Below are positions 53,292 through 61,965 of a stretch of DNA of 64,000 bases, in pieces (positions within the stretch are counted from its first letter, which is position 1; each line of letters opens with the position of its first letter). Source of the DNA: CAZRCG01 sp964598565 (GTDB lineage Bacteria; Bdellovibrionota; UBA2394). The notes under the pieces were generated by a model that saw only the letters and a program-made list of their open reading frames with translations, had not been told where the DNA came from and searched no databases. Both the position numbers and the translations under genes were made by a program. Location: assembly GCA_964598565.1 (NCBI GenBank), contig CAZRCG010000003.1:1-64000 (forward strand), read 5' to 3'.

Positions 53292-55967
53292 ATGCTAACT
53301 AATCGAAATTACTGTGTATTTTTTCTAAAAGCTCGTACACAGCGCGAGGCCCCCGCCTCTATTCAGCCCCTCAAAAAGTGGCCTAATTCCCTAAACGCAC
53401 GATCTCGTTGGGGACTCTATGTCGCATGTACCATTCTAACGGCGGCGACTTTTATGGGAGCCCTTAGTCCTAAGGGCTTGGGTTTTCAGGGCCATGTATG
53501 GGCTAAAAACGATAGTTTAGATGAAGCGACTCGACGAGAAAAGCTTCACGAAATTCGAATTCGCCAAATTCCGCTGCAAGAGGAGTTCTTGATTAAATAT
53601 GAAGGCTCACCTCGGGTGGCCGAAATGCTTTTGAGATTAGGTGAAGCGTACTACGAGACTTCCAAATACTATTTCGCAAAGGAGAATCGGGCGGAGGGCG
53701 ATAAACACTTAGTGAAGGCTATTCAAACCCTAGAAAAGAGACGCAAAGATTTTCCGAAAAGTGACCGACACGATGAAGCTCTTTTTATTCTCGCCAATGC
53801 GTACGACGAGCAGAAAAACACGGACAAAGCCGGCGCGATTTTAGCCGAGCTAGCCGAGACTTATCCTCAATCGCCTGTCTTAGGCGCGGCCGCTATGAAA
53901 TTAGCAGATTTCTACTTTGATAAAAACGAGTTTGATAAAGCCGAAAGTTTCTACCAAATAGCTTCTAAAGAGCGCCGAACCTTGAGCTATGTCATTTATA
54001 AACTTGCCTGGGCTCAAATGAATCTAGGCAAGTCCAAAGAAGCTCTTACAAGTTTTGAAAAGGTTATTGCGCTTCGTTCTGAAGCAGAAGAAACAGGGGG
54101 CGATTATTCTCGAGAGGCGGCTCGAGAAATGGTTTTAGTGGCATTTCGAGTTCACGGGCGTGTTCGTATTTTAGACTATCTCAAAAAAACTCTTCAAGAT
54201 GGCGAGCTGGTCAAGCTATCGCTGTCGACTTTAGCCAAGGCCTTTTTTCAGAGATCTGATTTTGAGAGCGCGTCAGACGTCTATGCTCTTTTAATTGAGA
54301 ATTATACTCAAGACTCAGAGCGAGTCGAATGGCTGTCGACTCGTCTTAAGGCCGAAGAGAATCTTGGTCGTGCGACCCATCTGAAAGATTTAGTGGCTTC
54401 TTTGGCTGGTTTAGAAGGCGGCGAGAAAATTGCCGATCAGGTATTGAATACGGCCAAGAAGTTTCATGCGTCTGCAAAAAAAGCATCGACAGGACCTGAG
54501 AAAGATCGACTCTTCGCCTCGGCAGCGTCTTATTACGAAACTTTGCTTGAAAGCGTGTCTGTGCCAACAGTTCGAGCTGAAGCTTATTTTTACTTAGCAG
54601 AAATTCTCTATGACCGAAATGACTTTATGGCTTCGGCTAAACACTACGAAGAGGCAAGTGCCATCGAGTTTCCGTTGCAGTCACGATCGTTGTGGAATGC
54701 TTTTTTAAGTGCCGAAAAAGCAGCCGATGGTTTTCGCTATCAGGGTAAATCTCCTCAAACCTTGTCGAGTTCCGATCAGGTCTATATGAGATTGGCTCAA
54801 AAAATTTCAGAGTCTGGTCTTCTTACGGAAGCTCAGAAGCGACGAGCTCTCTATCAGTCGGCTCGACTTCTATATCAAAGAAATTTGTTTGATCAGGCTC
54901 TTCCCTTGTTTCAAACTTTGGCCGAAAAGAGCGCCAGTTTCGAAGAGGGTCAACTGAGTGCTCATCTCGTTCTGGATATTTATAATCTTAAAAAGGACTA
55001 TAAGCAGGTAGCTTCTTACGCGAGACTCTATCGTCAAAAGGGTGAGGGTCAGAAAAAGAGCGAATTGGCAGCTCTTGAAGAGCAGGCTGAGCTGAAAGCG
55101 CTTGAGATCGAAGATAAACGAGCCAAAGGTCTGTCGGGAGACGAGAAGTTGGTGGCTCTGGAAGCATCGGCACGCGCGTATCTTGCGTTTTCTTCATCGT
55201 ACTCGCAGTCACGCTTTGTGGATGCGGCACTTTGGACGAGCATCCAAAATTTTGCCTTCGTCATTGCCGAACGAAAATCTGAAGATTTTACGGCGTTGAA
55301 AGAATCCTTCTTTTTACTGACCAACAAGTATTCGAGCTCCAAATTTGCTCCTCAGGCGATCGCCTTGATGGGTCGATTTCTTGCGTTTCGAAAACTGACA
55401 CCTCAAGATTTGCAAGATTACCAACGCTTCTACGCTCTGTGGGAACGGCAGTGGCAGAAAGAGCCTAAAGATCAGCGTGGGGCTATGGGGATGCTCGTCT
55501 ATCGAATGGCGGGTCGTGATGCTCAAAAAAAGAAATTGGCGGCTGAATTTGCAAAGCTGCCGAAGAGCCCAGAAAATCAAGAAGCTCTTGCCGTATCCCA
55601 GTTGTGGGCCATTAAAAGTCGCCGAGCGACTCTTGATGCTATCTCCCTCAACAATCTAAAGACCTTGAAGGCTCAGACCAAAAAGAAGATGTCTCTTTTA
55701 GAGACGCTGTATAGCGATGTTACAGCGCTAGTAAAACTTCAGGTCGCGGAACCTGCCGTAGAAGGACTTAAAATTTTAGGAGGCGCCTATCATGAAGTCG
55801 CCGCTTCTATGAGATCAGCACCGGTGCCTAAACAGCTTGAAGGAGACGACCTAACGAAGTATCGAGGTATTGTCGACTCAGCCGCGGCCGATCTGGAATC
55901 AAAAGGCGAAGAAGCCCTAAAATTGGCCCGAGAAAAAGCTCAAGAGTTCGGACTGTCGGGAATCTAA
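53292..55967 (+). CDS. Large periplasmic TPR-repeat protein
   Basis: 891 residues. A basic N-region of about 38 residues precedes a hydrophobic segment (about 41-58, LYVACTILTAATFMGAL) that acts as a signal peptide or anchor. GGAGG five bases before the ATG supports this long N-terminus. The rest is all-alpha with many tetratricopeptide-type repeats (e.g. DEALFILANAYDEQKNTDKAGAIL, AAAMKLADFYFDKNEFDKAESFYQ). It resembles the large TPR proteins of gliding/envelope machines in Bdellovibrio and Myxococcus, but I cannot assign it to one. accD follows after about 50 bp on the same strand. Confidence 0.85.
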   Translation: MLTNRNYCVFFLKARTQREAPASIQPLKKWPNSLNARSRWGLYVACTILTAATFMGALSPKGLGFQGHVWAKNDSLDEATRREKLHEIRIRQIPLQEEFLIKYEGSPRVAEMLLRLGEAYYETSKYYFAKENRAEGDKHLVKAIQTLEKRRKDFPKSDRHDEALFILANAYDEQKNTDKAGAILAELAETYPQSPVLGAAAMKLADFYFDKNEFDKAESFYQIASKERRTLSYVIYKLAWAQMNLGKSKEALTSFEKVIALRSEAEETGGDYSREAAREMVLVAFRVHGRVRILDYLKKTLQDGELVKLSLSTLAKAFFQRSDFESASDVYALLIENYTQDSERVEWLSTRLKAEENLGRATHLKDLVASLAGLEGGEKIADQVLNTAKKFHASAKKASTGPEKDRLFASAASYYETLLESVSVPTVRAEAYFYLAEILYDRNDFMASAKHYEEASAIEFPLQSRSLWNAFLSAEKAADGFRYQGKSPQTLSSSDQVYMRLAQKISESGLLTEAQKRRALYQSARLLYQRNLFDQALPLFQTLAEKSASFEEGQLSAHLVLDIYNLKKDYKQVASYARLYRQKGEGQKKSELAALEEQAELKALEIEDKRAKGLSGDEKLVALEASARAYLAFSSSYSQSRFVDAALWTSIQNFAFVIAERKSEDFTALKESFFLLTNKYSSSKFAPQAIALMGRFLAFRKLTPQDLQDYQRFYALWERQWQKEPKDQRGAMGMLVYRMAGRDAQKKKLAAEFAKLPKSPENQEALAVSQLWAIKSRRATLDAISLNNLKTLKAQTKKKMSLLETLYSDVTALVKLQVAEPAVEGLKILGGAYHEVAASMRSAPVPKQLEGDDLTKYRGIVDSAAADLESKGEEALKLAREKAQEFGLSGI

Positions 55968-56017
55968 GAAGATGTCTCTTGACCGCCTTCGGGCTCTGGA
56001 CTTCACTAAAAACTCGT

Positions 56018-56887
56018 ATGAGTTGGGTCAAAGATTTGAAATCCCCGGGCATTCAGAGGCGCTCGAGCCCTAGAGAGTCGACTGCGCCGTCGGACCTTTG
56101 GACGAAGTGTCTCGATTGTGGCACTATTCTTTATCGCATTGAAATTGAACGCTCCCATTTTGTATGTCCGAAGTGTCAATACCACTTCACGATGCCGGCT
56201 CGACATCGCGTCAATCATTTGTTTGACGTCGGTACCTTCGTCGAACAAGACACAGATTTGATGGCGTCGGATCCTTTAAATTTTGTGGATACGATTTCTT
56301 ATGCTGACAAGTTAAAGGCTGCCCAAAAAAAGACGGGAGAAAACGACGCGATAATTTGGGGCTCAGGTCTTTGTGAAGGCGTCGAACTGTCGGCCGCTAT
56401 TTTTGTCTTCGAATTTATGGGTGGGTCTATGGGAACGATCGTTGGAGAGAAGATTACGCGATGTTTTGAGTATTCTTTAAAAAAACGTATTCCTGCCATC
56501 GTGATATCTTCATCGGGAGGCGCTCGTATGCAAGAGGGACTCTTGTCGTTGATGCAACTGACACGAACCTGCTCAGCTTTAAAGAAATTAAAAGATGAAG
56601 GAATTCCCTATATCTCGTTGATGGCGCATCCCACCACCGGCGGAGTGGCGGCGAGCTTTGCCATGCTAGGCGATATCAACTGGGCAGAGCCTGGAGCCCT
56701 CATCGGATTTGCAGGTCCTAGAGTCATCGAGCAGACCATTCGACAGAAATTGCCCGAAGGGTTTCAACGGGCTCCTTTTTTGTTGGAACACGGCATGATT
56801 GACGAGATTGTTCATCGTAAAGATCAGAAAAAACGACTGTCGAAAGTATTGCAACATCTCAGCCGTCGGACGCGATGGCATGCTTAG
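56018..56887 (+). CDS. accD: Acetyl-CoA carboxylase carboxyltransferase subunit beta
   Basis: About 289 residues from the ATG at 56018 (MSWVKDLKSPG); the frame opens at a TTG at 55979. The zinc ribbon is C31-x2-C34 ... C50-x2-C53. The carboxyltransferase fold has FEFMGGSMGTIVGEK, SSGGARMQEG, HPTTGGVAASFAMLGD and IGFAGPRVIEQT. It transfers carboxyl from carboxybiotin to acetyl-CoA, the first step of fatty-acid synthesis, with AccA. folC follows directly, an accD-folC order also seen in other bacteria. Confidence 0.96.
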   Translation: MSWVKDLKSPGIQRRSSPRESTAPSDLWTKCLDCGTILYRIEIERSHFVCPKCQYHFTMPARHRVNHLFDVGTFVEQDTDLMASDPLNFVDTISYADKLKAAQKKTGENDAIIWGSGLCEGVELSAAIFVFEFMGGSMGTIVGEKITRCFEYSLKKRIPAIVISSSGGARMQEGLLSLMQLTRTCSALKKLKDEGIPYISLMAHPTTGGVAASFAMLGDINWAEPGALIGFAGPRVIEQTIRQKLPEGFQRAPFLLEHGMIDEIVHRKDQKKRLSKVLQHLSRRTRWHA

Positions 56888-58144
56888 ATGAGCGATTTCG
56901 CTGTGAGAGCCACGGGGTCCTTCGACTGGAAGCGACGAGAAATACCTTCGAAGCATACCTATAAGTTGGCGCCCATTCGGCGGGCTCTTTTTCGCGTGGG
57001 GTCGCCGCATTTGGGGCGCAAGACGATTTTAGTCGCCGGGACCAATGGCAAAGGTTCTGTCGTTCAGTATTTGAACCATTTATTTTCAGCCTGCGCTAGT
57101 CGCACGGGAATGTATACATCACCTCATGTCACCGAGAGACGAGAACGAATTCGTATCGGCAGACGTATGATTTCAGAGGCCCTGCTCAGACGCTATGAGC
57201 GACACCACGCCGAGGTTCTGGAGCCTCTTTCTTATTTTGAGCGTTTGACCGTTGTCGCCTTTTTAATTTTTAGAGATCGCGAGTGTGATATTCAGATTCT
57301 TGAGGTGGGTATGGGGGGTCGATTGGATGCCACCAATACCTCTCAGCCCGATATTTCTGTCATCACATCGATCGATTATGATCATCAGGCTATTTTAGGT
57401 TCGACGCTGACAAAAATTGCTCGAGAAAAAGCGGGCATTATGAGACGAGGTCGGCGTGTTTTTGTGTCTCGGCAGCATCCCGAGGTTCGTAGAGAGTTAA
57501 AACGCTGCGCGGCCGCCAAAGGAGCCCACTTGAAAGAAGTCCCCAATTTCGCGTTTATTCCGGAGCGCGCTATGCCTACTCTTTTAAAGAAAGTGTTTCG
57601 ACAAATCGCGCGTGAACGAGGAACCCATCAAAGTCAAAATGCGTCACTTGCCTATGCGGTATTTCGAGAAGCTCAAGCGATGTGGAATTATTCAATAAGC
57701 GACGTCGCATGTGCTCGCGCGCTTCAACAAGATCTTTTGCCAGCACGCATCCAAATTATTCAGCGTCGACCTCTTCATATTGTCGACGGTGCTCACAATA
57801 GCGATTCGCTTCAGGCTTTGATTCAGTTTTTGCGTCAGCGCCATCCACTCAAAAAGTTTGCGCTCGTATTTGGCGCGATGGACGATAAAGATCTTCCGTC
57901 GATGGTGGAGGCACTAGCTCCCTGGAGCTCGCGGGTGTATTTGCCATGGTTTTATCGTCAAAGGCAGGCTCATCCATCGACACTAGCGACTTACTTTCGG
58001 CGCCGAGGTTTGCCAGTGGCAGGCGAGGGTGGCTGTCTCGGCCCTCTGATACCGAATCTCAAGGGGCCCACCCTGGTGGTCGGATCGCTTTATTTGGCGG
58101 GAGCTTTTCTTCGAGCCCATAAACGAGTTAAGAGGGTGATATGA
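56888..58144 (+). CDS. folC: Folylpolyglutamate synthase/dihydrofolate synthase
   Basis: A 418-residue Mur-ligase-family enzyme. The P-loop is VAGTNGKGSVVQYL (about 54-67). Then come YTSPHVTERRERIRI, ILEVGMGGRLDATN, SIDYDHQAILG, REKAGIMRRGR and VDGAHNSDSL. It adds glutamate to folates. It abuts accD and overlaps panB by 4 bp, so lipid and cofactor genes are cotranscribed here. Confidence 0.95.
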   Translation: MSDFAVRATGSFDWKRREIPSKHTYKLAPIRRALFRVGSPHLGRKTILVAGTNGKGSVVQYLNHLFSACASRTGMYTSPHVTERRERIRIGRRMISEALLRRYERHHAEVLEPLSYFERLTVVAFLIFRDRECDIQILEVGMGGRLDATNTSQPDISVITSIDYDHQAILGSTLTKIAREKAGIMRRGRRVFVSRQHPEVRRELKRCAAAKGAHLKEVPNFAFIPERAMPTLLKKVFRQIARERGTHQSQNASLAYAVFREAQAMWNYSISDVACARALQQDLLPARIQIIQRRPLHIVDGAHNSDSLQALIQFLRQRHPLKKFALVFGAMDDKDLPSMVEALAPWSSRVYLPWFYRQRQAHPSTLATYFRRRGLPVAGEGGCLGPLIPNLKGPTLVVGSLYLAGAFLRAHKRVKRVI

Positions 58145-58893
58145 CACAAAAAAAGCATCTTATGGTGACGTGCTACGATGCGACCTTTGCTCGGCTGATC
58201 GCGCGTAGCGAAGCGATAGACTCCGTATTGGTGGGAGACTCCTTAGGCATGGTGATTCAAGGTGCCGCGTCTACGCTCGAAGTAAGCCTCGACGATATTA
58301 TCTACCATACGCGTGCCGTTCGCCGAGGTTTGGGTAATTCACGGAGCCCAATTTTGATCGCCGACATGCCCATTCATAGCTATGAAAATTCAAGCCTCGC
58401 TGTTGAAAACGCCCAGAGGCTTATCGACGCCGGTGCAGATATGGTGAAGGTTGAGGGGCCTGTGGAAGATTCGGTTCGGGCGCTGCGGGCGGCGGCGATT
58501 CGTGTGTGTGGGCATATTGGATTAACGCCTCAGACGATTCAAGATTACAAAGTTCAGGGGCGCAACCCTGCAGCGGCCGCGCGTCTGAAGCAGGAGGCGC
58601 GATGCTTAGAAGAGGCAGGATGCGAGATGCTGGTACTCGAGATGATTCCTCGGGGCCTTGCCCGTGAGATTACGACGGCCGCTTCGATCGCCACGATTGG
58701 TATTGGTTCTGGAGCCGACTGTTCAGGTCAGGTTTTAGTGCTCTATGATTTGCTTGGTTTGAATCTCGATTTTAATCCTCGATTCTTGAAGCGATTCACC
58801 GAGGGAGGGAAGTGGACCATGAAAGCTCTCCAAGATTATAGAGACGCCGTTTGCCTAGGGCATTTTCCTTCGCAGGAGAATTCGTTTCAGTGA
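58141..58893 (+). CDS. panB: 3-methyl-2-oxobutanoate hydroxymethyltransferase
   Basis: 250 residues, slightly short (usual about 264). Motifs are VTCYDATFARL, DSVLVGDSLGMVIQG, DMPIHSY, DMVKVEGP, CGHIGLTPQ, LVLEMIPRGLAREIT and GIGSGADCSGQVLV, which together bind Mg2+ and ketopantoate. First committed step of pantothenate/CoA synthesis. It overlaps folC upstream (ATGA) and panC downstream (GTGA). Confidence 0.96.
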   Translation: MTQKKHLMVTCYDATFARLIARSEAIDSVLVGDSLGMVIQGAASTLEVSLDDIIYHTRAVRRGLGNSRSPILIADMPIHSYENSSLAVENAQRLIDAGADMVKVEGPVEDSVRALRAAAIRVCGHIGLTPQTIQDYKVQGRNPAAAARLKQEARCLEEAGCEMLVLEMIPRGLAREITTAASIATIGIGSGADCSGQVLVLYDLLGLNLDFNPRFLKRFTEGGKWTMKALQDYRDAVCLGHFPSQENSFQ

Positions 58894-59690
58894 AAATATT
58901 TCGGAACAAGAAAGCCCTTCAGCGTTGGAGAAAATCGGTGAAGGGATCTGTTGGATTTGTCCCGACCATGGGGGCCCTGCACGCAGGACATGCCAGTTTA
59001 ATTAAGAAGTCGTGTGCGCAAAACTCTAAAACTTTGGTATCGATTTTCGTTAATCCGACGCAATTTTCAGCAGGAGAAGATTTTGAGAAGTATCCGCGAC
59101 CAGAGCGGCAAGACTTTAGGTTGCTTCGCTCACTTCGCGTCGATGCGGTTTATAGTCCTCGATCAGCGCTCGATCTTTATTCGCAAGAGCCTGGAATGAA
59201 AATCTCTCTGCCACCGTCCCTCGAGAATCGTCTCTGTGGGGCCTTTCGACCCGGGCATTTTCAAGGTGTGGCAACAATCGTGCTGAAGTTGTTGATATTG
59301 GCGAAGGCAGATCGAGCCTATTTTGGAGAGAAAGATTATCAGCAACTGCAGGTGGTGAAGCATTTAGTGAGCGATTTCTTTCTCGATACAAAAATTGTGG
59401 GAGTGCCCACTGTTCGAGAATCTTCGGGTCTTGCCATGAGTTCCCGAAATGCCTATCTGACAGGGCCCTATCGTGAGGCGGCCGCTTATCTTTTTCACGT
59501 TTTAAAGACGGCCTCAAAGCCCTCGAAAGCGATTGAGTTATTGGAATCGGCCGGCTTTCAGGTGGATTATCTTGAAATATGGAATGACGATTTGACTGCC
59601 CCATTGAAAGGCCCCAAAGGGCGTTGGCTCTGTGCCGCTCATTTTCAAGGTGTGCGACTTATTGATAATTTAAAACGCTCCATTTATTAG
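58890..59690 (+). CDS. panC: Pantothenate synthetase
   Basis: 266 residues from the GTG at 58890, which overlaps the panB stop and has AGGAGA about 10 bases upstream; the frame opens at 58851. Motifs are VGFVPTMGALHAGHASLI (HxGH nucleotide-binding), FVNPTQFSAGEDFEKYPR, RPGHFQGVATIV, FGEKDYQQLQ and GLAMSSRNAYL (KMSKS equivalent). It condenses pantoate and beta-alanine. It ends in a 4-nt TTAG overlap with the convergent gene. Confidence 0.96.
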   Translation: MKIFRNKKALQRWRKSVKGSVGFVPTMGALHAGHASLIKKSCAQNSKTLVSIFVNPTQFSAGEDFEKYPRPERQDFRLLRSLRVDAVYSPRSALDLYSQEPGMKISLPPSLENRLCGAFRPGHFQGVATIVLKLLILAKADRAYFGEKDYQQLQVVKHLVSDFFLDTKIVGVPTVRESSGLAMSSRNAYLTGPYREAAAYLFHVLKTASKPSKAIELLESAGFQVDYLEIWNDDLTAPLKGPKGRWLCAAHFQGVRLIDNLKRSIY

Positions 59691-60076
59691 TTTTCGGTGC
59701 CGTAAGGACTTTTCGTGTTCTGCGACGGATTTGCAGACTCTTCGATGTGAAGTCGATTAAGCAGAGCATTATCTAGTAATCCTCGTTTTCTCAATACCGC
59801 TTCAATACGAGAGTCGAGGGCTTTATCAAAGTAATCGGTTCTCAATAGCTGATCGCGTAGCGTATACGAATCATCGGCACTCAGAGCCTTGGTCCGTACC
59901 AGAGCTCCCAAGGTTTGATTAAGCTGTTGCTCGTTTAGTTTTTGAAAGCCTACCAGAGTCTCAATGGTGGTTTGAACAAATTGACGCAGTACGGGACTGC
60001 GATCTTCACTTTGAAACATAGACGTCTCAGTATTTTGAGTCGTTGTATTCTGAATGGGTGCTGTTGGATGATTCAC
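59687..60076 (-). CDS. Unknown small protein, phasin-like helical pattern
   Basis: 129 residues. A Thr/Gln-rich N-terminus is followed by helical stretches (VLRQFVQTTIETLVGFQKLNEQQL, LRDQLLRTDYFDKALDSRIEAVLRKRGLL). The LRDQL...LDSRIEAVLRKRGL pattern loosely recalls polyhydroxyalkanoate granule-associated (phasin-type) proteins, but I would not assign that. The GTG at 60076 has GGGGGA six bases upstream, and a good promoter precedes it at 60095-60124. Confidence 0.75.
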   Translation of the reverse strand: MNHPTAPIQNTTTQNTETSMFQSEDRSPVLRQFVQTTIETLVGFQKLNEQQLNQTLGALVRTKALSADDSYTLRDQLLRTDYFDKALDSRIEAVLRKRGLLDNALLNRLHIEESANPSQNTKSPYGTEN

Positions 60077-60094
60077 GATTTTCCCCCTTCATCT

Positions 60095-60124
60095 ATTACA
60101 CATGGGGACGACAGGGAGAGTCAA
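60095..60124 (-). promoter_or_regulatory. Sigma-70-type promoter for the 59687-60076 gene
   Basis: Read on the minus strand, TTGACT (60124-60119) and TGTAAT (60100-60095) are separated by 18 bases, 19 bases before the GTG start. Both hexamers match the consensus at five of six positions. Confidence 0.6.
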
Positions 60125-60209
60125 CTAAACGAAACTAATTTAATAATTTCGTATACTTGGTTTCTCTCAGTATCTTTTCAAGCTCTATGGCGCGCTGCAT
60201 TAATTGAAT

Positions 60210-60527
60210 CTACTGCGAAGCAAAGTTCAATGAGTGTGAAACAGGGGGAGTCAACGCTTCGAGTGTGGCCGATGATTCAGGTGTGATAAAGCCAAATAAA
60301 CGTAGCAGGTCGTCAAGCTCTTGATGCCGGGAGCTGTTCGTGACAAAAAAAACGAGCGACCGATCCCCATCATGTTTTTCAGTTCTTAAGCGCGCCAGTC
60401 CTTCGGAGGCGTCTACCACGGCTTGAAGAAAGCCTACCTCGGTTCTCGGAATCCAATGATAAAGCCGCAGGCTTTGCGGCGCTGCATCGGAAAAGTTTTC
60501 AGAGCGAGGGTGACAAATTGCGTGCAC
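60210..60527 (-). CDS. DUF4911-like small protein
   Basis: 105 residues. The central segment (about 21-85: LRLYHWIPRTEVGFLQAVVDASEGLARLRT...LVFFVTNSSRHQELDDLLRLFGF) follows the strand-helix-strand pattern of DUF4911 proteins of Deltaproteobacteria-type genomes, which have an R-x-x-I-x-FL...E-x-x-GLA core. The start is a GTG with no strong Shine-Dalgarno. Function unknown. Confidence 0.6.
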   Translation of the reverse strand: MHAICHPRSENFSDAAPQSLRLYHWIPRTEVGFLQAVVDASEGLARLRTEKHDGDRSLVFFVTNSSRHQELDDLLRLFGFITPESSATLEALTPPVSHSLNFASQ

Positions 60528-60753
60528 TCTGAAGCTCTACGATAAATCCCATCCGGTGTGAACCTTAATTGCGAAGCCCTCATCTAGGCTCTACTAAGAC
60601 TGCCATATTCTTCAGTTCTCAAGGGGCACTTCCCTCGCAGACCCGGGCGACAACTAAAGTTTGAGAGCCGTGGCACTGACCTTGCGATACCCACCTGTGT
60701 TCACGGGGTGGTTCGTGAAGGGGTATTTGAATTTAACTAACGGGGAGGTCCTT

Positions 60754-61581
60754 ATGAAATGGAATCAACTTTCGATGCTGGCTTTTGCGCCGGCCATTGT
60801 CTTGACCGGTTGTGGAGATGCGCAGCTCGGTAAAAATGTGAGTTTGAAGCTCGATGCTGAAAATCAAAGTGCTAACTTAGAGGTAGAAATGATGTCAGGT
60901 CTTGAAGTAAGTCTTGCCGGCGAATTTCCCTTGGCTGACGAATGGGGTCATCTCTACTTTGTACCGGCGACACGAGAGTCGAATTCAAAAATTGGTATTC
61001 GAGTCAATGTGGCGAAGTTGGTGGACGATAAAATTAATATTGTGACAACGCTTCCCAATGGAGCTCCCATGCCGGCCGCTTTGCAGCCACCACTCTTTGT
61101 TCGAGAAGTTATGAAGAACGGCGAATTTGATGCCGAAGCTCTTCTTAGTGTTGTTCCCGAATTACAAATCGGCATGAACGTGGGCATAAAGGCCTTCAGT
61201 TCGAAGTATGTGATTCCAGGAGTGGCGATCTGTCAAAACTTTAGAAACAGCGAGCAACAAGCTTATGCGGCCGTCTGTCTTTATGGACCAAATCCATTAG
61301 ATGGTCGACACGGGGGTATTTTTGTGGGCGGAACTTTTGGAGAAGTCATCAAGTCTGAAATGTTAAGCTCGTCAGTCGAATCTCGTCGTGCAATGCGTAC
61401 CTTGGCATTTACCGCAGAGCCCGCTTTCGCTGTCTCCTCAGACATTCTCATCAATGAATCTAAAGATGAAAGTTCGGAAGATTTTGAGCTAGCGATGCAT
61501 GATCCTAAAGATGAGCTAAAAGGTAAAAAAGGTCTGAAGACTTTGCGCAATGTTCAAAAAATACTGAAGGTTCGCCGATAA
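60754..61581 (+). CDS. Hypothetical lipoprotein
   Basis: About 275 residues from the ATG at 60754, which has GGGGAGG just upstream; the longer frame to 60661 is not supported. The signal MKWNQLSMLAFAPAIVLTGC has a lipobox LTGC (Cys near 20). The mature part is beta-rich in the first two thirds and has a charged tail (EDFELAMHDPKDELKGKKG). No family recognised. It is monocistronic and ends at a strong terminator. Confidence 0.85.
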   Translation: MKWNQLSMLAFAPAIVLTGCGDAQLGKNVSLKLDAENQSANLEVEMMSGLEVSLAGEFPLADEWGHLYFVPATRESNSKIGIRVNVAKLVDDKINIVTTLPNGAPMPAALQPPLFVREVMKNGEFDAEALLSVVPELQIGMNVGIKAFSSKYVIPGVAICQNFRNSEQQAYAAVCLYGPNPLDGRHGGIFVGGTFGEVIKSEMLSSSVESRRAMRTLAFTAEPAFAVSSDILINESKDESSEDFELAMHDPKDELKGKKGLKTLRNVQKILKVRR

Positions 61582-61597
61582 TTTTTAACGAACCACG

Positions 61598-61652
61598 CAT
61601 GAGGGGGACATCTTTCAAGGGGGGCTTGAAAAGCCCCCTCATGTATTTTTAT
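61598..61652 (+). terminator. Strong terminator with two alternative hairpins
   Basis: An outer stem pairs CATGAGGGGG (61598-61607) with CCCCCTCATG (61634-61643), directly followed by TATTTTTATT. An inner stem pairs GGGGGCTT (61620-61627) with AAGCCCCC (61631-61638). Both use 61634-61638, so only one can form at a time. Confidence 0.85.
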
Positions 61653-61965
61653 TCCCTTCTAGGTTGGCGGGTCAGCTTCGCATGCTGATCTTCGGACTGG
61701 TAAAATAAAAACTCTCAATTGTCGATGGACTCTGCCACACAAATCATTGTGTTTGGTTTATAAATTAGTGGGGAATAGAAGATCCAGAAAGTCTTTCCAG
61801 TAGACAGCCTGAACTCGGCCCTCTTTGATGGCATGGGGATCTCGAGAAATATCCCCCGGGCGCCGAATAAAAAAAGCTGCTCGATTTTAAGGGGTCAATC
61901 TAGCGTGAATACATACTCCGTGGTTGTCTGCTATTTTAGGAGTGTGGTCAACGGCATCGCTGAGG
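61653..61965. other. Intergenic region between lipoprotein and dapL with a possible coding remnant
   Basis: About 310 bp with no supported gene. On the minus strand an open stretch from about 61887 to the stop at 61758-61760 (42 codons) reads as protein-like sequence (AAFFIRRPGDISRDPHAIKEG...VYWKDFLDLLF) but has no start codon and is preceded by a stop. It may be the 3' remnant of a decayed gene. Confidence 0.4.

Noticed and set aside
59116..59604. 162-residue minus-strand ORF inside panC
   Set aside because: Antisense shadow of panC conserved motifs, with arginine/serine-rich shadow-type composition.
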